A stretch of 64,000 nt of DNA from Gramella sp. AN32 (GCF_023718305.1 NZ_QEYO01000013.1:87105-151104), one strand, 5' to 3'. Numbered from the stretch's first letter, positions 16,927-26,946 are shown. Program-made: numbers and translations. The notes: a model not told the origin generated them from the sequence alone.

Positions 16927-19900
16927 TTAAAATTTAAAACCAAATCCAAAGCTTAGCCTTGCTCCTTCGTTCCCGGAGAACACACTAAAATTCCCCTGAA
17001 CACTATCCGCAGAAGTTATCCATAATCCTCCCCCATAACTGTCGTGCCATAATTTACTATCCTGGCCATCTGTCCAAACCCTACCCAGATCATACCCGGT
17101 ATAAATACCTAATTGAAAAGGAAGAAAACTGGTTTTTATGGTGTTGAAAGTATAACGAAGGTCTGCTCCTGCTCCAAATGCACTTTTACCCTGGTATCTT
17201 TCCAGCCTATATCCTCTTAAACCATTTCTAGCCCCCAATTTGGCCGCCTGGTAAAACTCAAATTCCTGGCCCATATTTATTTGTGCTTCTGCCCTTGTTT
17301 TAAGGACCAGTTTTCTGTTTTCAGTTAAAGAATTATAGAATCCCATATATGGTTTAAAGTATCCATATTGCCTCTCGAGCTTTGCGGTATTCTGTTTATA
17401 GCCCAGATTAAGTTCGAAGAGCATCCCCCTGGTGGGATTTAGAGCATTATCATAACTTTCATAACGATACATCCCATCTAATCCGGCGAAGTACTTGCGA
17501 TCGAAAAATTCAGGAGTATTACTTAAATAAGTATCTGCTACATAACCATCTTCCTGTTTTACATCTACACTTTCAAAACTTGTTGTTAATCTGAAAAAAC
17601 TACCGAAAGGTGTCTTATTCACCAAAGCTGCTTTTACTCCAATTTCATTTAAGCCCACTCGATTATAATCCATTCCCAACTCATCGTCTGGATTATAAGT
17701 TTCGTTTCCAAATCCGAAGAAGTTATGTGTAAACTCGGGACTTGAGTAATTAGCCCCTAAAAGCAAATTAAATTTACCCACGATACTGGCAAATTCAGCA
17801 GTATAATCTAGGGCGAAACCATTGGTCGCTGTGTGAAATTCAGCTCCAATAGAATGTTGGGTGGTAAAAGGATTCCTTTTGAATTTATTGATAGATTTTA
17901 CGAATTTCAAACCTATATTATACTCTTCATCAGGATTATATTCAAAATTCGGGATAATACTTCCAGATGAGAAAGTTTTCTTATCCTTATCGTACGTATT
18001 TATCTCATAATTATCTGTGAACCTAAAAGAAGCCCCACCATCTTTCTCTACCGTGTTTGGTAAAGATTTGTGATCATACAATTTTACATTACTACTATTC
18101 TCGATATTATAAATATCGTTATCCTGACCTCCAATCACACGTACAAAAATTGGACTCGTACCCTCACCTTTTACTGAAATTCTGTCGGCATCATCAAGAC
18201 CATACACCCAAATTTCCCCCGTTTCTTCTGGCTTATATATTTTATCACTTAAGCTTTCGGCTCTTTCGCCATCTTTATTTCGGGTAATGGTCACCCTGGT
18301 ATTTCCATCTTCCAATCGTTCCACATCGATAAAATCATCTTTATCGCTTCCGGTTACAATAGCCAGGCTGGCCATATGATCATAGTATCTTAAAGCAATA
18401 TCTACAATCTTATTTCTTCTTGCTTTTACATTAGATATAAGTTCATCTGTAATTTCCCCCTGAGTTTCTTCGGGCAATTCAGCAAATGCTTCTTCAATAA
18501 CTTCATCTGTTAAATGTTCATGGATATAAACCGCTTCATCCAGCCAGGCCTGCTTCCCTTCATTCTGAATTAGGGATCTATCTAATCCTAAAGCTGCAAT
18601 ATTGAACCATTCCACATCCTGAATATCATCACCATATACTGCAAATTGATTTGCAAACCCGGTTAAAGCCCTTAGGGTTCCAAAAAATGCTCCGTCAAAA
18701 TTTGAAAAGACCTGATCCCTATCCCTTGGAATTGGTTCAAAATGATGGATTCCATTTGCGTCCTCAACTTCAGCCCATCTCCATTGATCCTGATGGCGAT
18801 CCCAGTCCCCTACCAACATGTCAAATATCCTGGCGCGAACATATGCTTTTTCATCCAGCACATATTTTTCATCTCGCCGCAATCTTTCGATCATATCTGC
18901 CGTGCTTATAATATCATGATTAGGCATTCCAAAAGATTTATAATCTTTCCAACCCTCTTCCGGTCTTTCAACGATCATATATATATCATCTCCATGCACA
19001 GAATTGTATTTACCTAAAGCCTCCTGTTTTGGAAGATAAAATACCTTCGGATTTGTATGAAATACACCGGCAGCTTCACTTAATTTAGGGATTGCCAGAA
19101 AACCATAAGGATGGGCCGCTGTATAAAAATCGGCAATCAAATTTTCAGCTACCGTATTTTCCAGCTGATTTTCAACCTGCTGATTTTTAAAAGCAACATT
19201 CTGAAGAAATTGCAGCGCATCTTTTCGCACTCTTCTAATATTATAATCCCTCCCCAAACTATCTTTCATACGAAGTGATACAGTTTGGTGACCTCCACCT
19301 TCACGTACCACTTTAAGCCCTCCATAAAGTGTATCCAAATCGGCAACTTTTAATGTTACATCAGTTCCATATAGTTTCCGGTAACGTTCGCCCCAAACGG
19401 TTTTGTGTACCGTGCTTTTTTCTGTTTCGTCATCCTTATATATTGAAGCGGTCATTTCCTTGGGAAAACTATCCGGATAATCTTTAAAATCATAGGGCAC
19501 GGGAGTTTTAAAAATTTCTTTCTGATACATCAATTTTGGCTTATTTTCCTCGTTCCCGTAAAAACTCACCCAGGAAGAACCATCAGTAAAGACATCAACT
19601 ACCGCAAAACCCTGGGCTGGATAAGCGAATAATCCATCGTTACTTAAGGTCGCATAGGAACCTTTGGAGCCAGAACCGCTCACGATTTGTTTTACACTAT
19701 CATGTTCGATATATTGTAATGAATGTTCGTGCCCAGATACAAACAAAGCCCGCTCACTTCCACGGGCGATCGTAGCCAAACGGGTAGCTAAAGATTTATA
19801 TCGGTTATTTTGTGCATCCTGAATAGAAACTCCTCCTGTAGTTCTAATTAAAGTAGCGAGAGAAGCTAAAATTGGTAATGGAATTTTCTTCTGGGAAGGA

Positions 19901-20643
19901 TATAAATGCCTGTCCAACGTATATTGTCCTCCATGTACTCCATTGGTATAAATAGGATGATGCAGGGCAATAATCACCGTTTTATTTTCATTTTGCTTTA
20001 ATTCCGATTCCAGTGCCAGGAACATCCCTTCCCTGGTTTTGATCTGGTCGCAATTATCATTAATTAAGGGATTATCGTCCCAATCTTCCAAATACCACTG
20101 AGAGTCAATCACTAAAAGTTGAATATTATCTGAAATCTCTATAGATTCAAATCCGCAACCAATTTCCGGGGCCCAAAGTAAAATTTCTTCAAATTTACTT
20201 TTCAAATAATCCTTCTGGCGCCGTAGTCCTGTTAGTTTTTCATTATACCAATCGTGATTTCCGGGAATAAATATTACTTTTCCCTCATAATTTTCAATGG
20301 CATCTAATTGGGCATCTAACCTATATTCGGCCTCTTCCCTGTCTAAAGAACTTTCGGGGGGCATTCCTCCAGGATAGATATTATCCCCAAGGAAAATTGA
20401 ATAATTTTCGGTCTTATTTACTGAATCAAGGAAAGATTTAAAGGCTAACAAACCTAAGGAAGAACCGCCAGGTGGGGAATATCCCCCATCCCCAAGAAGG
20501 TAGAAAGATTTTTCAATTTCTTTATTTTTTGGGTATTCCCAATCCTTTTTGGCTTCACCCTCCCTGTATTTGGCAGTATAGGTAGCACAGGAAAAACAGG
20601 AAAAAACCAGAATAATAATTGGCCAAACGTTAAGATTTCTCAT
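16927..20643 (-). CDS. Lipoprotein/outer-membrane fusion: metallophosphoesterase, kinase-like domain and beta-barrel
   Basis: A 1238-residue exported protein. The signal peptide ends in a lipobox-like FSCFSCA near residue 19. Residues 45-350 are a calcineurin-like metallophosphoesterase with LLGDGGY (49-55), FLGDNIYPGG (84-93), PGNHDWYN (127-134), ALHHP (226-230) and SGHEHS (303-308). Residues ~440-760 resemble an atypical protein-kinase fold: IRRVRKD near 469, then MLVGDWDRHQDQWRW (609-623) and IPRDRDQVF (638-646), like the DRH...N and D-x-x motifs of HipA/FAM20-like kinases. From about 900 to the end is an Omp85/surface-antigen-like beta-barrel ending in Phe. Phosphoesterase and barrel calls are firm; the kinase-like assignment is inference. 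It faces a divergent HD-PycTM gene. Confidence 0.85.
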   Translation of the reverse strand: MRNLNVWPIIILVFSCFSCATYTAKYREGEAKKDWEYPKNKEIEKSFYLLGDGGYSPPGGSSLGLLAFKSFLDSVNKTENYSIFLGDNIYPGGMPPESSLDREEAEYRLDAQLDAIENYEGKVIFIPGNHDWYNEKLTGLRRQKDYLKSKFEEILLWAPEIGCGFESIEISDNIQLLVIDSQWYLEDWDDNPLINDNCDQIKTREGMFLALESELKQNENKTVIIALHHPIYTNGVHGGQYTLDRHLYPSQKKIPLPILASLATLIRTTGGVSIQDAQNNRYKSLATRLATIARGSERALFVSGHEHSLQYIEHDSVKQIVSGSGSKGSYATLSNDGLFAYPAQGFAVVDVFTDGSSWVSFYGNEENKPKLMYQKEIFKTPVPYDFKDYPDSFPKEMTASIYKDDETEKSTVHKTVWGERYRKLYGTDVTLKVADLDTLYGGLKVVREGGGHQTVSLRMKDSLGRDYNIRRVRKDALQFLQNVAFKNQQVENQLENTVAENLIADFYTAAHPYGFLAIPKLSEAAGVFHTNPKVFYLPKQEALGKYNSVHGDDIYMIVERPEEGWKDYKSFGMPNHDIISTADMIERLRRDEKYVLDEKAYVRARIFDMLVGDWDRHQDQWRWAEVEDANGIHHFEPIPRDRDQVFSNFDGAFFGTLRALTGFANQFAVYGDDIQDVEWFNIAALGLDRSLIQNEGKQAWLDEAVYIHEHLTDEVIEEAFAELPEETQGEITDELISNVKARRNKIVDIALRYYDHMASLAIVTGSDKDDFIDVERLEDGNTRVTITRNKDGERAESLSDKIYKPEETGEIWVYGLDDADRISVKGEGTSPIFVRVIGGQDNDIYNIENSSNVKLYDHKSLPNTVEKDGGASFRFTDNYEINTYDKDKKTFSSGSIIPNFEYNPDEEYNIGLKFVKSINKFKRNPFTTQHSIGAEFHTATNGFALDYTAEFASIVGKFNLLLGANYSSPEFTHNFFGFGNETYNPDDELGMDYNRVGLNEIGVKAALVNKTPFGSFFRLTTSFESVDVKQEDGYVADTYLSNTPEFFDRKYFAGLDGMYRYESYDNALNPTRGMLFELNLGYKQNTAKLERQYGYFKPYMGFYNSLTENRKLVLKTRAEAQINMGQEFEFYQAAKLGARNGLRGYRLERYQGKSAFGAGADLRYTFNTIKTSFLPFQLGIYTGYDLGRVWTDGQDSKLWHDSYGGGLWITSADSVQGNFSVFSGNEGARLSFGFGFKF

Positions 20644-20699
20644 AGAAAAAGTTGGTAGGAATTTTTGTAATTTGGTCTGACAATTTAAGAATTAATTGC

Positions 20700-21884
20700 A
20701 TGGATAACCTTATTAATAAAGCTGATGAATTCGTTGAAAATTTATTTCGCGAAAAGCTTCCAAATACTTTCCTATATCATAATTACCAACATACTCAGCG
20801 AGTCGTTAAAAGTACTAAAGAATTAATCGATAATTCTGAAATTAATGTTAAAGAGGAAGAGCCTCTTTTGCTCGCAGCATGGCTTCACGACACGGGTTAC
20901 ATTAAGAAGTACAAAGGTCATGAGGAAAAAAGTGCCGAGATCGCCGAAAATTTTTTAAAAGAAAATAATGCAACCCCAGAGCTTATAGAAAAGGTGAAAA
21001 CACTCATTATGGCTACTAAATTCGATCGGGAGCCAAAAAACCTGGAAGAAAAAATTATTCGTGATGCCGATTCTTCCCACTTCGGAAAGGAGTATTTTGA
21101 AGAAACAAGTGAATTTCTAAGACAGGAGCTGGAAATGCATAATATCAAAAATTTCACAACGGCGGAATGGTTAGATGAAAATATTAATGTTTTTACAAAA
21201 AAGCATACCTATTATACTGATTATGCCATTGAGGAATGGGCGCCTCAAAAAGAAAAACATTTACTTGAACTAATCGAGAGTAAAAATAAACAGGAAAAGA
21301 AACTGGATAAAGAAGAGCATAAAGCCCGAATGAAGGCGAAGTTCAAAAATGACAATCCCGAAAGAAGTATTCAAACACTTTTTAGAACCGCCTTAAGAAA
21401 CCATATTAAATTAAGTGATATTGCTGATACGAAGGCAAACATTTTACTTTCTGTAAACGCGATCATCATTTCTCTAGCTATTGCCAACCTTATCCCAAAA
21501 CTGGAAGCAGCATCCAACAAACATTTATTGATACCAAGTTTAGTATTGGTTCTTTTTAGTGTGGCTTCCATCATTCTTTCAATTCTTTCCACCAGACCTA
21601 ATGTAACAACAGGAGAATTTACAAAGGAACAGGTTAAGAACAGGGATGTAAACCTATTGTTCTTCGGGAATTTTCACAAAATGCCCTTTGAACAATTTAA
21701 ATGGGCTATTAATGGGATTATTGAAGATAAAGATTACGTCTACGAATCGATGATGCTCGATTTACACCTTTTAGGTAAAGTTTTACATAGAAAATATTAT
21801 CTGCTAAGACTTACCTATACCGTTTTTATGGTAGGTATTATTGTATCTGTAATTGCTTTTATCCTTGCCTTTTATCTAATTTAA
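20700..21884 (+). CDS. HD phosphohydrolase fused to Pycsar-type membrane effector (PycTM/DUF5706)
   Basis: With the ATG at 20700 (MDNLINKADEF) the protein has 394 residues. Residues ~1-190 are an HD domain with His31 (NYQHTQRVV), His63-Asp64 (WLHDTGY), His74 and Asp122 (RDADSSHFG), which would coordinate metal for phosphodiester or nucleotide hydrolysis. A charged linker (~195-220) leads to a PycTM domain: HIKLSDIADTKANILLSVNA (235-254) with membrane spans ~249-267, 277-297 and 371-391. PycTM proteins are effectors of the Pycsar anti-phage system that respond to cyclic CMP/UMP. No pyrimidine cyclase gene is adjacent. An upstream in-frame start at 20652 gives an unconvincing 16-residue extension. 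Confidence 0.85.
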   Translation: MDNLINKADEFVENLFREKLPNTFLYHNYQHTQRVVKSTKELIDNSEINVKEEEPLLLAAWLHDTGYIKKYKGHEEKSAEIAENFLKENNATPELIEKVKTLIMATKFDREPKNLEEKIIRDADSSHFGKEYFEETSEFLRQELEMHNIKNFTTAEWLDENINVFTKKHTYYTDYAIEEWAPQKEKHLLELIESKNKQEKKLDKEEHKARMKAKFKNDNPERSIQTLFRTALRNHIKLSDIADTKANILLSVNAIIISLAIANLIPKLEAASNKHLLIPSLVLVLFSVASIILSILSTRPNVTTGEFTKEQVKNRDVNLLFFGNFHKMPFEQFKWAINGIIEDKDYVYESMMLDLHLLGKVLHRKYYLLRLTYTVFMVGIIVSVIAFILAFYLI

Positions 21885-24239
21885 TTCAGCCACTAAGTCT
21901 TCATAAGTGAAGGTTTTTTCAGGATGGCCCTTATCAAGGGTGTATAAGATTTTTACACGCATAGCTTTAAGTCCTACCACACCCTGAACGTCTTCCAGTT
22001 GAAAAACTTCTACATCAACATCTACATATTTTTTAGCCTGCAGATATTTAACGTATTGTAAATACTCTTCTTCGTCTTCTTTTTGTGAGTAAACAATCGT
22101 AAGAAAACCTTTTTGCGTTGCCCGCTCTTCTGTATCCTTGATATAGGCCTTATCTATACGCTTTTTTATAATCTCATAACGGGCGTTATAGGTCCCATCT
22201 ACATCAAACTTCTTCTCATCCATACGATAGCGAATACTCATCGTATTATTATAGACCAGAATTAAAGATGCCGCTTCAAGTTTAACCGGAGTTGTTTCCT
22301 GTAGTTGATAGAACCTGTTTTCCATTTCACACATCGTACTCATTTGCCACAACCTTAAATTAAAAAGATACACCTTATTAAAAGGTTTTTTATTAGCCAT
22401 GGAAGCACCTATATACATATTATGGTCTACCCCATCGGTCTTATACCTTTCGAAGTAATGCGGATAGATCTCCTGAGCCTGATGTTGCTTTTTATCAATA
22501 TATCGAGACATGGTTCTATTAATCATTTGAACTGTGTCATCATATTTTTTACGGTGATTGTATACTATTCCCGTCTCCGGATTTATTTTTGATTTATACT
22601 CATCTACCAATTTCATTATATCGCCAGATTGCTTCTCAAGGTGCTCCATTAAAGGATTCACTTCTGTTTGTAGCAAGTTAAAAACTTCTTGTTCACTACT
22701 TGCATTCAAATTATCTGAAACTTCTTCTTTAAAATCGGATATCCTATATCGAACCTGTTCATAAATTGAAAGTTTTTCTTTCTTATAAGCCTTGTCGATA
22801 ATTTCTAGAATAATATCCAGTTGATCGATGAGATCCTGTTTGATAGCATCATTTCGCGCTTCCGAAGAAGCCACGATATCAATTTGGCCATAAAGAGGAT
22901 AAACATCTTTGAAAGTTATATCCTTAAATGAGGCGAAACCGTCGCTATCAAGATCTCTGATAAATTTTTTGGCTTCTTTTTCAAACACCCATAATACACT
23001 AGGGTGAATAGAGGTACATTCGCTTTGTATAACTGCCTTTATCCTATTTTCATAATCACTCGTATTGCGTTCTAAAGTGGTAACCAGATAAGGCAGGATA
23101 TCCTCAAGCTTTATGGCATTAATCGCATTCAGCTCGTTTTTCTTTTTAGAAGCCAACTCCAAAACACCAAATAATCTGCCATTCTTAGCGATGGGCGCTA
23201 AAAGGCAACTTTTTATATCGTGCTTGGCAAGATTTCTAGCCAATAAATTATTATGCTTTTTAAGATAAATATCTACGTTAGGAATTACGAAATAATCATT
23301 CTCTTCCACAAGTTTCTTGAAACCTTCTTCACAAATCCCGGTTTGGCAATCGTTTACCAACTCTTCATCCAATATAAAACTGTAGGCATCTTTGTTTAAA
23401 GATTTTTCAAAAACCATTTCCTGTTTATTGAACATAGTAAATCCCACGCTTAACTCCGGAATTTTATAAATAGATCTAAAAATTTCCTGCATTTTCTGCA
23501 ACTCTTCATATTCGTTGGTTTCATCGAACAACAAAGTTGTTTTTAATTCAGAAATTGCCTCGTCGATAGTAACATCTGTAAGATTGATAATTCCAAAACC
23601 CTTAAAAACATAAGATTTAGGCGGAATCTTTTGCTTCCATAATTCAATGTCGTCTACATTTTCAATAAGATTATCCACGTCTTTCTGAGTGATCTTTTTT
23701 GCAGATTTCTTGGGGATAATTTCAATAAAATCAGCATTCATCGCAATCCTATAATGCTTTACGATGCCATTTTCATCAGGGATATCATAATATAAGGGTC
23801 GCGAAATATCCACATCAAACCCATAATATTTCAGAATTTGAATGCAGGCATACTTATATAAAGTTTCATCTTCCACATCCCGCATTACCAGTTCAAATTT
23901 TTCCCCGGCGCTTTTTAGGATCGAAGAAAAACGTTTTGATGAATTAAAGATAATATTTTGAAAGGGAACGGAAGCGGCCTTTATTTCATTATTGGTCAAT
24001 ACATTGGGAAAAAGATCGTCCAGCAAAATACTAATAGGTTCTTCGTATTTCTTTAAAAGTTTAGGATCTGAAAATCCTTCTATTAATTGTGGATAATCCT
24101 TAATGTATGCAACGATACTCTCCATGTAATCGCGCGAGATTTTTCGGTCAATATGCTTTAATTCCTCGTTATATTGATCTATCACCTTGTGAAAACTTAT
24201 CAATATCTCAAAAGGAAATTCTTTTATTTTTTGCATCAT
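21876..24239 (-). CDS. Large GAF-domain protein, Bacteroidota-specific
   Basis: A soluble 787-residue protein. The central part (~240-420) reads as a GAF-like domain: FVIPNVDIYLKKHNNLLARN, then SCLLAPIAKNGRLFGVLELASKKKNEL near residue 335, typical of the strand pair closing a GAF pocket. The N-terminal ~230 and C-terminal ~350 residues are helical and Lys/Glu-rich with no family I recognise. Homologues are common in Flavobacteriia. It converges with the HD-PycTM gene, the two stops overlapping by 9 bases; that is tail-to-tail packing and does not imply a shared function. Ligand and output are unknown. Confidence 0.75.
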   Translation of the reverse strand: MMQKIKEFPFEILISFHKVIDQYNEELKHIDRKISRDYMESIVAYIKDYPQLIEGFSDPKLLKKYEEPISILLDDLFPNVLTNNEIKAASVPFQNIIFNSSKRFSSILKSAGEKFELVMRDVEDETLYKYACIQILKYYGFDVDISRPLYYDIPDENGIVKHYRIAMNADFIEIIPKKSAKKITQKDVDNLIENVDDIELWKQKIPPKSYVFKGFGIINLTDVTIDEAISELKTTLLFDETNEYEELQKMQEIFRSIYKIPELSVGFTMFNKQEMVFEKSLNKDAYSFILDEELVNDCQTGICEEGFKKLVEENDYFVIPNVDIYLKKHNNLLARNLAKHDIKSCLLAPIAKNGRLFGVLELASKKKNELNAINAIKLEDILPYLVTTLERNTSDYENRIKAVIQSECTSIHPSVLWVFEKEAKKFIRDLDSDGFASFKDITFKDVYPLYGQIDIVASSEARNDAIKQDLIDQLDIILEIIDKAYKKEKLSIYEQVRYRISDFKEEVSDNLNASSEQEVFNLLQTEVNPLMEHLEKQSGDIMKLVDEYKSKINPETGIVYNHRKKYDDTVQMINRTMSRYIDKKQHQAQEIYPHYFERYKTDGVDHNMYIGASMANKKPFNKVYLFNLRLWQMSTMCEMENRFYQLQETTPVKLEAASLILVYNNTMSIRYRMDEKKFDVDGTYNARYEIIKKRIDKAYIKDTEERATQKGFLTIVYSQKEDEEEYLQYVKYLQAKKYVDVDVEVFQLEDVQGVVGLKAMRVKILYTLDKGHPEKTFTYEDLVAELN

Positions 24240-24348
24240 AACCTGAAAATATAGGGTAAAATTAAATTTAAAAAAAGCAGGTACTACTGAAGACTATTAA
24301 ATTAACAATATTTTATAAATATAGTACTTACATGAAGTTCTAGTTCAC

Positions 24349-24356
24349 TAATTTTG
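24349..24356 (+). promoter_or_regulatory. -7 box for the TlpA-like lipoprotein gene
   Basis: TAATTTTG matches TAnnTTTG. It places the transcript start about 24361-24363, just before the ATG at 24372 and after the alternative TTG at 24354, so it decides the start. Confidence 0.6.
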
Positions 24357-24371
24357 CAAAAAACAGATTTT

Positions 24372-25496
24372 ATGAGAAATATCGCCATGTTCTTTATGCT
24401 AAGTCTTTTAATTCTAACCGGATGCGAAGATGATAAAGGATATTATATAAAAGGGAATGCGGAAGGAATTGAAAATGGAAAAAAAGTAACTATTTCTGAA
24501 ATAGATCCCCAATCAAGATCGCAAAACATTGTAGATTCTACCACAATTAAGGACGGGGAATTTGAAATAGACCTGGCTGAAGTTGAGATACCAAATCTTA
24601 ATTTCCTTCAAATTGAAGGAATGGAAGGTATGGTAATATTTATTTCGGAAAATGAAAAACTGGAATTCAATATCAATAAAGATAGTATTCGCGGTAGTTC
24701 GGTTTCCGGTGGCCCTGAAAATGATAACCTAAAAAAATATTTGGCCCATGTAACTGAATTTCAGCGGAAAATGAACCAGATCCAGATGGATGGAAGACAA
24801 GCCATGATCCAAAAGGATTCAACGAAGTTAGCTACCATCCAGGAGACTCAAAAAGAGCTTCTGGATAACGATAAAAATCTTCGAACTGAGATGTTTGGAC
24901 GTAATAAGGACAGCTTTGTTGGTGTTATGATTTTAACTGATTTGTTGAGCATGCGCACACAATCTACGGCTGAAATGCGCGAAATGTATTCAGAATTGTC
25001 AGAGCGAATGAAGGAAACACCTTTAGCAAAATCGCTGGAAGAAGCTTTGAACAAAATGGGCGCTACTGAGGTTGGTAGCAAAGCTCCAGATTTTACAGGA
25101 CCAACTCCTCAGGGTGAAAAAATTGCTCTACATAAGAATTTGGGAAAAGTTACTATTATAGATTTTTGGGCCTCCTGGTGCAAACCATGTCGCGTAGAAA
25201 ACCCTAATTTGGTAAAAACTTATAATAAATATAAAGACCAGGGATTACAGATCATAAGTGTATCTTTAGATAGACAGGGTCAAAAAGAAAAATGGGTGCA
25301 GGCAATTGCAGATGATAATCTTGAACAATGGATGCATGTTTCCAATCTACAGTTTTGGCAGGATCCTATTGCCCGTTCTTACCAAATTGAGGCAATTCCT
25401 GCTATGTTTGTTTTAGACGAAAATGGGGTTATTGTTGCCAGAAATTTAAGAGGTGAATCTTTAGATGCGAAGATTGGGGAATTAATTCAGGGCTAA
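24372..25496 (+). CDS. TlpA/ResA-like thiol-disulfide lipoprotein with N-terminal DUF4369
   Basis: A periplasm-facing lipoprotein of 374 residues. The lipobox is LLILTGC near residue 17. Residues ~22-120 look like the DUF4369 beta-rich domain (YYIKGNAEGIENGKKVTI), followed by a helical linker, and residues ~235-374 form a thioredoxin fold with WASWCKPCRVENP (active-site CKPC) and the cis-Pro segment EAIPAMFVL. It probably reduces or exchanges disulfides of exported proteins or cytochromes. The ATG at 24372 is chosen over an upstream TTG because of the signal peptide and the -7 box. A terminator follows. Confidence 0.9.
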   Translation: MRNIAMFFMLSLLILTGCEDDKGYYIKGNAEGIENGKKVTISEIDPQSRSQNIVDSTTIKDGEFEIDLAEVEIPNLNFLQIEGMEGMVIFISENEKLEFNINKDSIRGSSVSGGPENDNLKKYLAHVTEFQRKMNQIQMDGRQAMIQKDSTKLATIQETQKELLDNDKNLRTEMFGRNKDSFVGVMILTDLLSMRTQSTAEMREMYSELSERMKETPLAKSLEEALNKMGATEVGSKAPDFTGPTPQGEKIALHKNLGKVTIIDFWASWCKPCRVENPNLVKTYNKYKDQGLQIISVSLDRQGQKEKWVQAIADDNLEQWMHVSNLQFWQDPIARSYQIEAIPAMFVLDENGVIVARNLRGESLDAKIGELIQG

Positions 25497-25520
25497 TTAC
25501 TATACAAATATACAATCATA

Positions 25521-25549
25521 AAGGGTCGGCTAAAACCGACCTTTTTTTT
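25521..25549 (+). terminator. Intrinsic terminator
   Basis: Stem GGTCGG / CCGACC with a short A-rich loop and then T8, 25 bases after the TlpA-like stop. Confidence 0.85.
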
Positions 25550-25563
25550 GAATTTTTTCAATA

Positions 25564-26238
25564 TTAAAAAAGTTGAAAACTGATATTTACATTCACCTTT
25601 ACTTCCATTTCACCCGGAGCCATCGTCTCCATACTTTCTGTGCTCATTGCATCCATCTGCATTCTATACATTGGCTGACCAATATTTGAATTGGATTCAG
25701 AAATTGAAATAGCATTTCCTAATTTCTGGCCTAAAGGTTCTACCAGTTGCTGCGCTTTCTCCTTTGCCGCCAACACTGCCTTTTTTCGGGCTTCTTTTTC
25801 GAAATTTTCCATTTTGGATGATTTAAATTGAATACCGTCAATGCGATTTAAACCATTTTCCAGCAAACCTTTCATAATGGTTTCATATTGAGTAATATCC
25901 TGTAAATGGATAGAAATTGCCTGATTAGCCACATAAGTTTCCGCTTTCGTTTGATAATCAATCCTTTTATCCAGATTTATATAATCTGTTTTAATATTTT
26001 TCTCATCAATTCCCTGAGCTTTTAGGTACTTTATAATTTTGTTTACAGCTGCATCATTCTCTTTCTTAACTTCCGTAGCGGAACTCCCTTCATGTTCTAT
26101 CCTGGATTTAATAATAACCTGATCTGGCACGACTTTTACAATTCCCTCCCCGTTCACATTCACACTTTTCACGTTGGATTCCTGTGCAAATAAAGGAAGT
26201 GCAAAAATGAATGTGAGTAAAAAAAATAGATTTTTCAT
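25564..26238 (-). CDS. SIMPL-domain (DUF541) exported protein
   Basis: From the ATG at 26238 it is a 224-residue protein with a clean signal peptide (MKNLFFLLTFIFALPLFAQ). The rest is a SIMPL domain: VNVNGEGIVKVVPDQVIIKS at the start, EARKKAVLAAKEKAQQLVEPLG around residue 155, and a C-terminal strand VKVNVNISFQLF. SIMPL proteins are periplasmic or surface proteins with no agreed function; homologues include the oxidative-stress protein YggE. The ATG eight codons upstream (26262) would spoil the signal peptide. Confidence 0.88.
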   Translation of the reverse strand: MKNLFFLLTFIFALPLFAQESNVKSVNVNGEGIVKVVPDQVIIKSRIEHEGSSATEVKKENDAAVNKIIKYLKAQGIDEKNIKTDYINLDKRIDYQTKAETYVANQAISIHLQDITQYETIMKGLLENGLNRIDGIQFKSSKMENFEKEARKKAVLAAKEKAQQLVEPLGQKLGNAISISESNSNIGQPMYRMQMDAMSTESMETMAPGEMEVKVNVNISFQLF

Positions 26239-26279
26239 AGTTTTAAATTTTGATGTAAACATTCAATAAGAATACCAAA

Positions 26280-26927
26280 CTAAATTTTTCCCATTCGCTG
26301 CAGGATAAAAAGAATGATAATAGGCACCGCTAAAAGTAGGGTCATTAAGAAATGGGCCTCAAACAAATAAGGTGCAAAAGCCAAGGTTAGGAGGTAACCA
26401 CCAGTGGCTCCGCCAAAGTGCGCGTCATGCCCGATATTGTCTGATCTGCGCTTCATACCGTAAATGGTATAGAACAAATAACCAATCCCGAAGACATAAG
26501 CGGGCATGGGGATAAAAAAGAAGAACAAAATTGTCATATCTGGATTTAGCAGGATAGCGGAATATAAAATTCCCATCACCGCACCACTGGCTCCTACAGC
26601 CGTATAATGAGGATCATTCTTGTGAAAATAATAAGACAATAAATTCCCTAATAATAAACTTCCCACGTAAATGATTAAAAAGATAATACTGCCCAATGCA
26701 TAAATCACCACATTGGCGAAAAAGAATAGCGTAATCATATTCACCAGTAAGTGGCTGGAATCTACGTGAAGAAATCCGGAAGTGAAAATTTGATATTTAT
26801 CACCCCGTTTAATATCTGCAATATTGAACCTGTATTTGTTGAAAAAGTCCCTGTCCTGGAACCCTTTATATGAAACTAAAACGTTGATCGCGATGATGAT
26901 AATGGTCACCAGGCTTAATTCTCCCAT
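26280..26927 (-). CDS. Rhomboid-family intramembrane serine protease
   Basis: A polytopic membrane protein of 215 residues with about six spans. The catalytic Ser114 lies in VGASGAVMG (GxSG) and the partner His170 in HDAHFGGATGG; His59 of HLLVNM is the conserved helix-2 residue. These identify an active rhomboid that cuts substrates within or near the membrane. It is divergent from the acyltransferase gene, with the two -7 boxes only three bases apart. Substrates cannot be read from the sequence. Confidence 0.92.
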   Translation of the reverse strand: MGELSLVTIIIIAINVLVSYKGFQDRDFFNKYRFNIADIKRGDKYQIFTSGFLHVDSSHLLVNMITLFFFANVVIYALGSIIFLIIYVGSLLLGNLLSYYFHKNDPHYTAVGASGAVMGILYSAILLNPDMTILFFFFIPMPAYVFGIGYLFYTIYGMKRRSDNIGHDAHFGGATGGYLLTLAFAPYLFEAHFLMTLLLAVPIIILFILQRMGKI

Positions 26928-26946
26928 TCCTGCAAAAGTTTAACTT

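Noticed and set aside
20652..20699. Upstream start for the HD-PycTM protein
   Set aside because: It adds 16 residues with no similarity to the HD family; the ATG at 20700 gives the expected start.
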